This document shows positions 8,109 to 16,177 of a stretch of 64,000 nt of DNA, piece by piece. The stretch is taken from contig NZ_MAYO01000002.1 in NCBI RefSeq assembly GCF_001691565.1, positions 64,272-128,271 on the forward strand, read 5' to 3'. The number at the start of each line of letters is the position of its first letter. Position 1 is the stretch's first letter. The position numbers were made by a program, and so were the translations under genes. The notes under the pieces were generated by a model, which ran no database searches, was not told the origin of the DNA, and worked only from the letters and a program-made list of their open reading frames with translations. The DNA is from Microbacterium oleivorans (GTDB lineage: Bacteria; Actinomycetota; Actinomycetes; Actinomycetales; Microbacteriaceae).

Positions 8109-9614
8109 ATGACGATCGCGGCGATGACCTTCGACGAGCGATATCGCGCGATCGACGCGCGTGATGCCCGCTTCGACGGACAGTTCGTCACCGCCGTCCA
8201 CTCGACTGGGATCTACTGCCGTCCCAGCTGCCCCGCCCGGACCCCGAAAGCGGCCAACGTCACCTTCTTCCCCACGAGCGCCGCGGCGCACGAAGCGGGG
8301 TTCCGGGCGTGCAAGCGGTGTCTGCCCGAGGCGACCCCCGGCTCTCCGCAGTGGAACCTGCGGGGCGACGTCGCCGGGCGGGCGATGCGCCTCATCGCGG
8401 ACGGCGTGGTCGACCGCGACGGAGTCCCCGGGCTGGCCGAGCGGCTCGGGTACTCGGACCGTCACCTCACCCGTCTGCTGACCGCCGAGTTGGGCGCGGG
8501 CCCTCTCGCCCTCGCGCGGGCGCACCGCGCGCACACGGCGCGCACCCTCCTCGTGGACACCGACTTGTCGATGCCCGATGTCGCCTTCGCCGCGGGGTTC
8601 GGCAGCATCCGTCAGTTCAACGACACGATGACCGAGGTCTTCGCCCTGTCGCCGACGGAGTTGCGTGCCCGTCGCCGCCGCACGTCGGCGACGCCGGGGC
8701 GCATCGACCTCGTCCTCCCGGTCCGAGAGCCGTTCGATGCGGTAGGGCTGTTCGGGTGGATGCGGGCGCACGCGATCCCGGGCGTCGAGACCGGCGAGAT
8801 GACATCGTTCGCGCGCACGATCCGTCTGGACGGTGGTCCCGCCTGGTTCGAGGTGAGGCAGGATTCCGCGGGCCGGTTGCGCCTCCGTGCCGAGCTCGCC
8901 TCGCTCCGAGACCTGGCCCCGCTCATCGCGAGGGTCCGTCGCCTGTTCGATCTCGACGCCGACCCGACCGCGATCGACGCCGCCCTGTCGGGGCATCCCG
9001 AACTGCGTTCGCTGGTCCAGCGCATCCCCGGCGTGCGGTTGCCCGCGGCGATGGATGCCGATGAGATGCTCATCCGGGCGATGATCGGGCAGCAGATCAG
9101 CGTCGCATCCGCCCGGACCGTCACGGGACGCCTCGCGGCCGCCCTCGGCGAGCCGGTGGAGTCGCCGAGCGGACCCGCGGTCCTGTTCCCGACCGCCGCC
9201 GCGATCGCCGAACGCGGCGGAGACGTGCTCCGCGGTCCGGGCGCCCGGATCCGCGCCATCGTCGGGGCCGCAGCCGCGCTCGCCGACGGGTCGCTCCGCC
9301 TGAGCCCCGGCGACGACACCCTCGAGCAGCGTGAGCGGCTGCTGGCACTCCCGGGGATCGGTCCCTGGACCGCGGACTACGTGCGCATGCGGGTGCTCGG
9401 CGACCCCGACGTCCTGCTCCCGGGCGACGTGGCCGCCCGGGCGGGAGCCGCGGCGGCCGGCATCCCGTCCGACGCCACCGGGCTCACCGCGTGGTCGACC
9501 CGGGTCGCACCCTGGCGCAGCTACCTGATGGCGCACCTCTGGTACGCCGCACCCGTCACGCAGGCGTGGCGCGCGGCCACCCCCGAACCCTCACCTCGGA
9601 AGGACGACCGATGA
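8109..9614 (+). CDS. alkA: Ada-AlkA fusion: alkylation-responsive activator and 3-methyladenine DNA glycosylase
   Basis: The 501-residue protein joins three units. The N-terminal Ada zinc domain has Cys37, Cys41, Cys68 and Cys71 (GIYCRPSC and ACKRC), where the first cysteine accepts methyl groups from phosphotriesters. An AraC-type helix-turn-helix follows at about residues 85-190. The AlkA domain (about 205-490) ends in a helix-hairpin-helix ([15 protein letters not shown]) followed by the catalytic-aspartate region (LLPGDVA). It removes alkylated bases and probably also activates repair genes once methylated. The ogt gene overlaps its stop by 4 bases. An in-frame ATG at 8124 is an alternative start. 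This fused layout is common in actinobacteria. Confidence 0.92.
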   Translation: MTIAAMTFDERYRAIDARDARFDGQFVTAVHSTGIYCRPSCPARTPKAANVTFFPTSAAAHEAGFRACKRCLPEATPGSPQWNLRGDVAGRAMRLIADGVVDRDGVPGLAERLGYSDRHLTRLLTAELGAGPLALARAHRAHTARTLLVDTDLSMPDVAFAAGFGSIRQFNDTMTEVFALSPTELRARRRRTSATPGRIDLVLPVREPFDAVGLFGWMRAHAIPGVETGEMTSFARTIRLDGGPAWFEVRQDSAGRLRLRAELASLRDLAPLIARVRRLFDLDADPTAIDAALSGHPELRSLVQRIPGVRLPAAMDADEMLIRAMIGQQISVASARTVTGRLAAALGEPVESPSGPAVLFPTAAAIAERGGDVLRGPGARIRAIVGAAAALADGSLRLSPGDDTLEQRERLLALPGIGPWTADYVRMRVLGDPDVLLPGDVAARAGAAAAGIPSDATGLTAWSTRVAPWRSYLMAHLWYAAPVTQAWRAATPEPSPRKDDR

Positions 9615-10102
9615 GCGCGGTCCTGCAGACCCTCGACACGCCTGACGGCCCCTTCACGATCCTCGAGGAGGACGATCGCGTCCTCGCCTCGGGGTGGACC
9701 GCGGATGCCGACGCGATCCTGGGTCGGTTGCGGCCCGACCGCATGCCCACCGACCTGGTGACGGGGCGAGCCCGCTCCGCGGACGCCGTCGCCGCCTACT
9801 ACGACGGCGACCTCGCCGCGGTCGACGACGTGCCCGTCAGCCAATACGGCACGGCGATGCAACTCGCGGGATGGAGCGCGCTGCGGGGGATCCCGGCGGG
9901 TCGTCCCCTCACGTACGCAGAGTTCGCGGCCCATCTCGGATCGCCGAGCGCGGTGCGAGCCGTGGCATCCATCTGCGCGCGCAACGCCCCGGCCCTGTTC
10001 GTGCCCTGCCATCGTGTGCTGCGCACCGGGGGAGCGCTCGGCGGGTTCGCGTGGGGCCTCGACGTCAAGATGCGGCTGCTGGAGCGCGAAGCGGCGATCT
10101 GA
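9611..10102 (+). CDS. ogt: Methylated-DNA--protein-cysteine S-methyltransferase
   Basis: The 163-residue suicide repair protein transfers O6-alkyl groups from guanine to its active cysteine. The signature VPCHRV places that residue at Cys133, and the preceding segment (AVASICARN) is the usual Ogt helix-turn-helix region with a shortened Asn-Pro motif. The ATG overlaps the stop of the upstream ada-alkA gene (ATGA), and GGAAGGACGACC precedes it, so the two form one alkylation-repair operon and are probably induced together. The length is typical of the family. Confidence 0.93.
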   Translation: MSAVLQTLDTPDGPFTILEEDDRVLASGWTADADAILGRLRPDRMPTDLVTGRARSADAVAAYYDGDLAAVDDVPVSQYGTAMQLAGWSALRGIPAGRPLTYAEFAAHLGSPSAVRAVASICARNAPALFVPCHRVLRTGGALGGFAWGLDVKMRLLEREAAI

Positions 10103-10122
10103 CACGGATCTCCGGTAAACGC

Positions 10123-10152
10123 TTGCTTGCAGCGAATCCACAGGGATATCCT
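10123..10152 (+). promoter_or_regulatory. Candidate sigma-70 promoter of the leader ORF/ABC exporter unit
   Basis: TTGCTT (10123-10128) and TATCCT (10147-10152) are separated by 18 bases just after the ogt stop. A perfect short hairpin (CCCGCA-CGA-TGCGGG, 10161-10175) follows in the transcribed leader. These hexamers are the best pair before the leader ORF at 10207. No transcription data are available, so this is a sequence match only. Confidence 0.4.
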
Positions 10153-10206
10153 GGAGGGCTCCCGCACGATGCGGGCGCCACGTCCGGCCCCATCAAGGAG
10201 GAAGCC

Positions 10207-10278
10207 ATGTCCCCGGAGATCGTCTACACGAAGTCCGCCGCCTTCCTCGTCGCCGGACACCCCGTCCGTCACGGATGA
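10207..10278 (+). CDS. Small 23-residue leader ORF upstream of an ABC exporter
   Basis: An ATG follows an unusually strong ribosome site (AAGGAGGAA, 10195-10203) and opens 23 codons ending TGA. The peptide begins MSPEIVYTKSAAFL and ends HPVRHG. It sits alone between a candidate promoter and a terminator-like hairpin (10296-10325) that precedes the exporter gene at 10414. Upstream ORFs of this kind govern several bacterial multidrug ABC exporters: ribosome stalling on the leader by translation inhibitors prevents termination, as known for BmrB/BmrCD. That mechanism is an inference here. An alternative is a genuine small protein. The quality of the ribosome site argues that the ORF is translated. 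Confidence 0.5.
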   Translation: MSPEIVYTKSAAFLVAGHPVRHG

Positions 10279-10295
10279 CACCGAAGGTCTGACCC

Positions 10296-10325
10296 GCGCG
10301 GAAGCTTCCCGCGCCCCTTTTCGTT
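10296..10325 (+). terminator. Intrinsic terminator or attenuator between leader ORF and ABC exporter
   Basis: The stem GCGCGG (10296-10301) pairs with CCGCGC (10309-10314) around the loop AAGCTTC, followed by CCCTTTTCGTTC. This is the most T-rich tail among the hairpins of the window and lies 18 bases after the leader ORF stop. It could limit read-through into the exporter genes 89 bases downstream. Confidence 0.5.
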
Positions 10326-10413
10326 CTCCCTCGACGGGTCCCCGCGACCCTGATCGTCCGCGCCACGCTGCGCTCCTCGCCGCCCGGCATCCGCTCCACA
10401 CCTGTGCAGGATC

Positions 10414-12234
10414 ATGACCTCCTCGACGCATCCTCGTCTGTCCACCGCCCGCTCACTCGCCCGCCTGATCCCGTTCGCGAAGCCCGTGCTCCCGCGCCTG
10501 GGACTCGGCGCCCTCAGTGCGCTCATCGCGAGCCTGCTGGGATTGTCCATCCCGCTCGTCCTCGAGCAGATCGTCGGCGCGAACGGCCCCATCGCCTCGG
10601 GTGACCCGTGGCTGATCGCCCTCGGCGGCGGCGCCGTGCTGCTCCTCGGTCTGCTCGAAGCGCTCATGGTGTGGGCGCGTCGCTGGTTCGTCCTGGCACC
10701 CGCCACGGCGGTCGAGTACGAGCTCCGCACCGACTTCTACGGCCGCCTCCAGCGCCTGCCGGTCGCTTTCCACGACCGCTGGCAGTCGGGGCAGCTGCTC
10801 AGCCGCATGATGCAGGACATCGGCCTGATCCGCCGGTGGATGGCCTTCGGCGTCGTCCTGCTCGTCGTGAACATGATCACGATCGTCGTCGGTTCGGCGA
10901 TCCTCTTCAGCTGGCACTGGCTGCTCGGCACGATCTTCGTCGTCGTCTCCGCGCCCCTGTGGATCGCGGGGTTCGTGTTCGAGAACCGCTACGGCATGCT
11001 GTCGCGGCAGAGCCAGGACCAGGCGGGCGACCTCGCGACCGCGGTCGAGGAATCGGTCCACGGCATCCGCGTCCTGAAAGCCTTCGGCCGCGGGAGCCAT
11101 GCGCTCCGCAAGTTCACCCGTCAGGCCGAGACGCTGCGCCAGACCGAGATCAGCAAGGCCAAGGCCGTCGGCTGGATCTGGTTCTGGCTCGTGCTGCTGC
11201 CCGACATCGCGTTCGCGCTGTGCCTGGGCGCGGGCATCTACCTCGTCTCGGTCGATGAGATCGATACGGCCGCCCTCATCGCGTTCTTCGCGATGGCGAC
11301 GATCCTCCGCTGGCCGGTCGAGTCGATCGGGTTCCTGTTCTCGTTCCTCGTCGACGCGCGCACCGCGACGGACCGCATCTTCGAGGTGTTCGACGAGCAG
11401 AACACGATCGTCGACCCCGAGAACCCGGTCTCGATCGCGGAGCCTCGCGGCGAGCTCGTCTTCGAGGGGGCGCGGTTCCGGTATCAGGATGCCGCGGCGA
11501 CAGAGCGCGACCTGCTCGACGGCATCGACCTGGCCCTGCGGCCCGGCGAGACCATGGCTCTCGTGGGGCTCACCGGTTCGGGCAAGACGACGCTCACGAC
11601 CCTTCCCGGGCGCCTCTACGACGTCACCGGCGGCCGTGTGCTGCTCGACGGCGTCGACGTCCGCGACCTGCCGTTGACCGAGCTGCGCCGTCACGTCGGC
11701 ATGGCCTTCGAGGACGCGACACTGTTCTCGCAGACCGTCCGGGAGAACGTTCTGCTCGGGCGTGAGGACCTCGACCCGCAGAGCGCCGAGGGGGAGCGCG
11801 TGATGCGCGAGGCCCTTCAGGTCGCGCAGGCCGCGTTCGTCGATGACCTGCCGAACGGCGTCGACACCGTGATCGGCGAAGAGGGCCTCAGCCTCTCGGG
11901 CGGTCAGCGTCAGCGTCTCGCGCTCGCGCGCGCCGTCGCCGCGCGTCCCGCCGTCCTCGTCCTCGACGACCCCCTGTCGGCGCTCGACGTCGACACCGAG
12001 GCGCTCGTCGAAGACGCCCTCCGGGTGGTCCTGGCCGAGACGACGGCGCTCGTCGTCGCCCACCGGCCGTCCACCGTCACGCTCGCCGACCGCGTCGCGC
12101 TCCTCGAAGAGGGCCGCGTCACCGCCGTCGGTACGCACTCCGAGCTCCTGCGCACCAGCGAGCACTACCGGCACGTCATCTCGAGCCTCGAGGACGAGCA
12201 GGAACGTCAGCACGAGAGGGAGGTGTCCCTGTGA
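10414..12234 (+). CDS. ABC multidrug-type exporter half, degenerate-site subunit
   Basis: The 606-residue protein has an N-terminal exporter transmembrane domain (six segments, about residues 20-330) and a C-terminal nucleotide-binding domain. Walker A is GLTGSGKTT near residue 386, the signature [14 protein letters not shown] is near 494, and Walker B is [12 protein letters not shown] near 516. The residue after Walker B is Asp rather than the catalytic Glu, while the signature is canonical. In heterodimeric exporters such as TM287/288, BmrCD and LmrCD this is the non-hydrolysing partner. The next gene supplies the complementary subunit and overlaps by 4 bases (GTGA). Substrates cannot be read from the sequence; drugs, lipids and peptides are all possible. 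Confidence 0.9.
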   Translation: MTSSTHPRLSTARSLARLIPFAKPVLPRLGLGALSALIASLLGLSIPLVLEQIVGANGPIASGDPWLIALGGGAVLLLGLLEALMVWARRWFVLAPATAVEYELRTDFYGRLQRLPVAFHDRWQSGQLLSRMMQDIGLIRRWMAFGVVLLVVNMITIVVGSAILFSWHWLLGTIFVVVSAPLWIAGFVFENRYGMLSRQSQDQAGDLATAVEESVHGIRVLKAFGRGSHALRKFTRQAETLRQTEISKAKAVGWIWFWLVLLPDIAFALCLGAGIYLVSVDEIDTAALIAFFAMATILRWPVESIGFLFSFLVDARTATDRIFEVFDEQNTIVDPENPVSIAEPRGELVFEGARFRYQDAAATERDLLDGIDLALRPGETMALVGLTGSGKTTLTTLPGRLYDVTGGRVLLDGVDVRDLPLTELRRHVGMAFEDATLFSQTVRENVLLGREDLDPQSAEGERVMREALQVAQAAFVDDLPNGVDTVIGEEGLSLSGGQRQRLALARAVAARPAVLVLDDPLSALDVDTEALVEDALRVVLAETTALVVAHRPSTVTLADRVALLEEGRVTAVGTHSELLRTSEHYRHVISSLEDEQERQHEREVSL

Positions 12235-14042
12235 GCACCGTCACGGGCACCAGCGGCGAAGACCGCTCCGATTACACCCGCGAAGAGAGCCGGCAGATCC
12301 GGCGCCGCTCGCTGCGACTGCTGGGGTCGCTCGTCACGCCGCTGAAGATGCAGCTCGTCCTCGCGGGGATCGTGCTGGTCATCTCGACCGTCCTCCGCGT
12401 CGCCGGTCCCGCCCTCGTCGGGTGGGGCATCGCGAACGCGCTCCCGGCGGTCCAGAAGGAAGCCGACTGGATGCCGACAATCGTCGTCGTCATCGTCTTC
12501 CTGATCTCCGCGATCGGCGGCGCCGCCCTCATCGGCTGGTACGCCGTCGTCGTGGCACGCCTGACCCAGGCGGTCATGCTCGACCTTCGCAAGCGGATCT
12601 TCCTGCACACGCAGAAGCTCAGCCTCGAGTTCCACGAGTCGTACACGTCGGGCCGCATCATCTCGCGTCAGACGAGCGACCTCGACACGATCCGCGAGCT
12701 GCTGGACGGCGGTCTGAACGAGCTCGTCTCGGGCCTGTTGTACGGCGGGTTCACTCTTGTCGCGCTGATCCTGCTCGACTGGCAGTCCGGTCTCGTCCTC
12801 GCAGCCATGGGCGTCCCGCTGTTCTTCCTCATGCGCTGGTTCTACCTGCGCTCGCAGGTCGTCTACCGCGAGTCCCGCGTCGTGAGCGCCAAGGTGATCG
12901 TCAAGTTCGTCGAGACGATGACCGGTGTCCGCGCCGTCAAGGCGTTCCGCAAGGAGCCGGCGAACGACCGCGAGTTCGGCGGTCTGGCGAGCGACTACCG
13001 CGACATCAACATGCGCTCGATCCGCCTGTTCGGCACGTTCGAGCCCGCGATGATGGCCCTGGCATCCTTCGCCCTCGCGGCGGTCCTCCTCTGGGGCGGG
13101 CTGCGCGTGGTGAGCGGGGCGCTCGAGCTCGGCTTCCTGCTGTCGGCGGTCCTGTACGTGCGGAACTTCTTCGCTCCCATGCAGGAGGTGGCGTTCTTCC
13201 TGAACTCCTACCAGTCGGCCACGGCTGCCCTCGAGAAGGTGTCGGGTGTGCTCGAGGAGTCGCCGACCGTCCCCGATCCGGCGAAGCCCGTCGACCTGCG
13301 CGAGGCCAGCGGCCACCTGCGCTTCGACGACGTGACCTTCGGGTACTCCGAGACGAAGACGATCCTGCCCGACTTCCGGCTCGACATCCCCGCCGGGCAG
13401 ACGATCGCCCTCGTCGGGACCACGGGTGCCGGCAAGTCGACGCTCGCCAAGCTGGTCGCGCGCTTCTACGACCCCACGAAGGGCGCGGTGACGCTCGACG
13501 GCGTCGACCTGCGGGAGCTGCACCCGAAGGACCTGCGCCGCGCGATCGTCATGGTCACGCAGGAGGCGTACCTGTTCAGCGGAACCGTCGCCGACAACAT
13601 CGCGCTCGGCAAGCCCGATGCGACGATGGACGAGATCCGAGCGGCCGCGCGGGCCGTGGGGGCGGACGACTTCATCCAGAAGCTGCCCGACGGGTACGAC
13701 ACCGACGTGAACAAGCGCGGCGGCCGCGTGTCGGCGGGACAGCGTCAGCTGATCTCGTTCGCACGAGCCTTCCTCGCCGACCCGGCTGTCCTGATCCTCG
13801 ACGAGGCCACGGCGTCGCTCGACATCCCGAGCGAACGGCAGATCCAGGAGGCGCTCGGCACGCTGCTCGCCGACCGCACCGCGATCATCATCGCCCACCG
13901 CCTCTCGACGGTCGCGATCGCCGACCGCGTGCTCGTCATGGAGCACGGCCGCATCATCGAGGACGACACCCCCGACACGCTCATCGCGGGGACGGGCAAG
14001 TTCGCCCAGCTGCACCGCGCCTGGCGCGAGTCGCTCGTTTGA
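12231..14042 (+). CDS. ABC multidrug-type exporter half, catalytic subunit
   Basis: The 603-residue partner starts at GTG overlapping the previous stop. Six transmembrane segments (about residues 45-345) precede the nucleotide-binding domain, with Walker A TTGAGKST near residue 397, signature [14 protein letters not shown] near 500 and Walker [12 protein letters not shown] near 521. The catalytic Glu is present but the signature reads SAGQ instead of SGGQ. The upstream subunit has the opposite pattern, so the pair forms one consensus and one degenerate ATP site, the hallmark of heterodimeric type IV exporters. A strong hairpin at 14061-14099 ends the operon. Confidence 0.9.
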   Translation: MSTVTGTSGEDRSDYTREESRQIRRRSLRLLGSLVTPLKMQLVLAGIVLVISTVLRVAGPALVGWGIANALPAVQKEADWMPTIVVVIVFLISAIGGAALIGWYAVVVARLTQAVMLDLRKRIFLHTQKLSLEFHESYTSGRIISRQTSDLDTIRELLDGGLNELVSGLLYGGFTLVALILLDWQSGLVLAAMGVPLFFLMRWFYLRSQVVYRESRVVSAKVIVKFVETMTGVRAVKAFRKEPANDREFGGLASDYRDINMRSIRLFGTFEPAMMALASFALAAVLLWGGLRVVSGALELGFLLSAVLYVRNFFAPMQEVAFFLNSYQSATAALEKVSGVLEESPTVPDPAKPVDLREASGHLRFDDVTFGYSETKTILPDFRLDIPAGQTIALVGTTGAGKSTLAKLVARFYDPTKGAVTLDGVDLRELHPKDLRRAIVMVTQEAYLFSGTVADNIALGKPDATMDEIRAAARAVGADDFIQKLPDGYDTDVNKRGGRVSAGQRQLISFARAFLADPAVLILDEATASLDIPSERQIQEALGTLLADRTAIIIAHRLSTVAIADRVLVMEHGRIIEDDTPDTLIAGTGKFAQLHRAWRESLV

Positions 14043-14060
14043 GCCGGCGCTGATCCGCGG

Positions 14061-14099
14061 ACGGATGCCGGGGCCCGATGTCGGGGCCCCGGCATCCGT
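14061..14099 (+). terminator. Strong hairpin after the ABC exporter operon
   Basis: A perfect 16-bp stem (14061-14076 with 14084-14099) closes a seven-base loop. The arms begin and end with ACGGATGCC and GGCATCCGT. There is no T tract. It starts 18 bases after the exporter stop. The same arm sequence recurs in the terminator at 22013-22051. Confidence 0.7.
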
Positions 14100-14123
14100 C
14101 GTTCGTGGGTGACCGCCTGCGCC

Positions 14124-14201
14124 CCGGATTCGGATCGCCGCCTCGGATTCGGATCAGTTCGTGAGCTCAGATCCGAATCCGAAGCGGATCTCCGAATCCG
14201 A
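14124..14201. repeat. Palindromic repeat, left copy (CGGATTCGGA element)
   Basis: The unit contains CGGATTCGGATC twice (14125-14136 and 14144-14155), then inverted as GATCCGAATCCG (14170-14181) and TCCGAATCCG (14191-14200). The inner pair forms a perfect 12-bp stem and the outer pair a 10-bp stem, a nested double hairpin. The right arm (14173-14200) matches 15190-15217 at 27 of 28 bases. The last dozen codons and the stop of the DUF559 gene lie inside this copy. Confidence 0.8.
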
Positions 14202-15027
14202 GGTGCGCGCCCTGCGCGATCGCGCGAGCGATGGAGCGCTCCACGACGTCCCAGCGGTGCAGCACCTCCGCATAGGTGAAGCGCAGCACGGTGTACCCGC
14301 GCGCAACGAGTTCGCGGTCGTGCGCGACATCGCGCGTCCGATCGGCCGAGGTCGAGTGGAAAGCGAAGCCGTCGAGCTGCACCACCAGGCGCTCTCCGAT
14401 CAGCGCGTCGACCGGGTGTCCGGCGACGACCTGCTGGAACCGAACCGCGACGCCCGCACTCCGCATCCTCACCGCGAAGATCGTCTCCAACCCGGAGTCG
14501 TGCAGCCCCGTCATCTGTTCGCAGAGTTCCCGAGCGGATGCGGACCGCCACCGCACGCGTCTCAGGTCAGCCGGTGTGAAGCGCTCGGTGCGACAGGCCG
14601 ATTCCCAGAGAACGGCAGCGGTCTCGGCGTCGGCGCACACCGAGATGTGATCGAGCGAGTCGTGCACGGACTCGATCAGAGAGTATCGGCCTGTAGGCGC
14701 GATGGGCTGAGTCCAATGAATCACGTCATCCGTGCGGGGCCGTTCGGCGTGGGGAAGCACGTGCAGGTGGAGCCGATGGTCGGTGGAGGGAGGCATCCAC
14801 CATCCGCGTCGGCGCGCCGCCGAGGCACATGCGACCTTGGCCGTCGCGGCGGCTGCGGCGCGGAGATCGCTCGGGGCTGACGCTGTCGCGACCCAGTAGC
14901 GGCGGAGACGTTGGAGCTCGCCGGTGGCGCAGGCGCGCTGCAGTCCGCGCGGCGTCCCGCCCGCGGCCAGGATCGCCGTCCGATGCGCGATCCCTCCGCG
15001 CTGCTCCACCCAGGCGCCGTAGTCCAT
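14167..15027 (-). CDS. DUF559/Vsr-like nuclease-fold protein with N-terminal AbiEi-like region
   Basis: The 286-residue protein begins with a helical segment of about 50 residues (MDYGAWVEQRGGIAHRTAIL, then LRRYWVA). This resembles the winged helix-turn-helix at the start of AbiEi-type antitoxin-like proteins. The C-terminal 110 residues look like DUF559, a PD-(D/E)XK/Vsr-like fold, with VDALIGERLVVQLDGFAFH, HDRELVARGY and LRFTYAEVLH. Such genes are frequent in Microbacteriaceae and their role is not established. The ATG at 15027 is preferred over a GTG at 15051, but neither has a clear ribosome site. The gene is bracketed by two direct copies of a palindromic repeat, and the C-terminal residues GDPLRIRI are encoded by repeat sequence. 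Confidence 0.7.
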   Translation of the reverse strand: MDYGAWVEQRGGIAHRTAILAAGGTPRGLQRACATGELQRLRRYWVATASAPSDLRAAAAATAKVACASAARRRGWWMPPSTDHRLHLHVLPHAERPRTDDVIHWTQPIAPTGRYSLIESVHDSLDHISVCADAETAAVLWESACRTERFTPADLRRVRWRSASARELCEQMTGLHDSGLETIFAVRMRSAGVAVRFQQVVAGHPVDALIGERLVVQLDGFAFHSTSADRTRDVAHDRELVARGYTVLRFTYAEVLHRWDVVERSIARAIAQGAHLGFGDPLRIRI

Positions 15028-15140
15028 GAGACGAGCGTGGCGCCCGGCCACGAATGTCCGTGCCCGATGCTGCAGACAGGGGTCGGCTCGCGTGCCGAGT
15101 CACCTGTGCAGAAGGTGCGGCGCGGCCGGCGGCCCCGGGG

Positions 15141-15218
15141 CCGGATTCGGACCGTGCGCTCGGATTCGGGCGTGCGCGCGGGTCGCGGTCCGAATCCGAG
15201 GCGGATCTCCGAATCCGG
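15141..15218. repeat. Palindromic repeat, right copy (CGGATTCGGA element)
   Basis: CCGGATTCGGA (15141-15151) pairs with TCCGAATCCGG (15208-15218), and CTCGGATTCGG (15159-15169) pairs with CCGAATCCGAG (15190-15200). These give two nested perfect 11-bp stems. The layout and right-arm sequence match the copy at 14124-14201 in the same orientation. It lies in the 226-base gap between the DUF559 gene and the sugar kinase. I see nothing else in that gap apart from GC-rich sequence. Confidence 0.8.
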
Positions 15219-15253
15219 CGCACCGGCTCGGCCCGAAACCGGCGCGGCCCGAA

Positions 15254-16177
15254 TCAGGCGGCGCCGGCGCGGTGGACGACGGCGCCGAGCGGATGCCGCG
15301 GGTCGAGACTCGCGAGCGCGAGGGCGCCGTCGATGCCGACGCCGCCGGGATCCACCAGCCTGAGGTGTGCGTCCGCGTCGACCTCCCGTGCGAACGCGGT
15401 CCGGAGCGGGGCCGAGGAGAAGACGCCGCCGATCGCGCAGACGGGGAGCTCCGTCTCGTTGCTGCGCACCGTCGATGCCGCCGTCCGCACGCTGTGCGCC
15501 AGTTCCGCGGCCGCGCGTGCGGAGATGTCGAGCGCGACTGCGTCTTCCGCGCCTGCCGCGGCGGCGACATCGCGCGCCAGCGACGCCACGACCCGGACGC
15601 GATCATGGTTCGCCTGCAGCTCGATGTACGCCTGGGTGAGGTCGGGCCAGAGTCCGCGGGCGACCTCCGTCAGCGTCGTCGCCGGCCCGCGTCCGTCGAA
15701 CGCGCGCATGACGGCGTCGAGGGCCTCGCGGCCGATCCAGTACCCGCTTCCGGCGTCTCCCATGATCCACCCCCACCCGTCGACCCGGGCGGTGGTTGTG
15801 GCGCCGACGCCGAGCGTGACGACGCCGGTCCCCGAGGCGACCACGACACCGGGGCGATCGCCGAGGGCGCCCAGGAACGACGTCGTGGAGTCGTGGGCGA
15901 GAACCACGCCCTGCGCACCGTGGGCCTCGACGAGGCCCAGGAGGGCACCGGCATCGGCCTCCCGGTCGGTGAGCCCTGAGACGCCCGCCGTGACGAGGTC
16001 GGGCGCGACCCCGGAACGGGCGACCGTGTCGCGGACGACCTGCGCGAGCTGCGGCAGCAGATCGGTGCCGGTGTGGATGCCGCCGAACTCGAACTCCTCG
16101 CGACGCTCACCCGCCTCGATCCGCACCTTCATGCCGCTCTGACCGGCGTCGACAGCCAGGACCGTGCGCCCGGTCAT
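15254..16177 (-). CDS. BadF/BadG-type sugar kinase (N-acetylglucosamine kinase-like)
   Basis: The 307-residue protein belongs to the ASKHA ATPase fold. The phosphate-1 motif is AVDAGQSGMKVRI near residue 9, the catalytic Asp region is LAHDSTTSFLGAL near 95, and the phosphate-2/adenosine regions include VVASGTGVVTLGV and WIMGDAGSGYWIG. This is the BadF/N-acetylglucosamine kinase family, which phosphorylates amino sugars or related hexoses with ATP. The gene is the last of a three-gene minus-strand unit and overlaps the beta-mannosidase stop region by 4 bases. It may therefore phosphorylate the sugar released from a mannose- or GlcNAc-containing glycan. The exact substrate is uncertain. Confidence 0.8.
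   Translation of the reverse strand: MTGRTVLAVDAGQSGMKVRIEAGERREEFEFGGIHTGTDLLPQLAQVVRDTVARSGVAPDLVTAGVSGLTDREADAGALLGLVEAHGAQGVVLAHDSTTSFLGALGDRPGVVVASGTGVVTLGVGATTTARVDGWGWIMGDAGSGYWIGREALDAVMRAFDGRGPATTLTEVARGLWPDLTQAYIELQANHDRVRVVASLARDVAAAAGAEDAVALDISARAAAELAHSVRTAASTVRSNETELPVCAIGGVFSSAPLRTAFAREVDADAHLRLVDPGGVGIDGALALASLDPRHPLGAVVHRAGAA

Noticed and set aside
10453..14015. Very long open frames antisense to both ABC exporter genes (about 590-600 codons each)
   Set aside because: They mirror the codon structure of the exporter genes, lack ribosome sites and recognisable domains, and are charge-biased low-complexity translations typical of GC-rich antisense frames.
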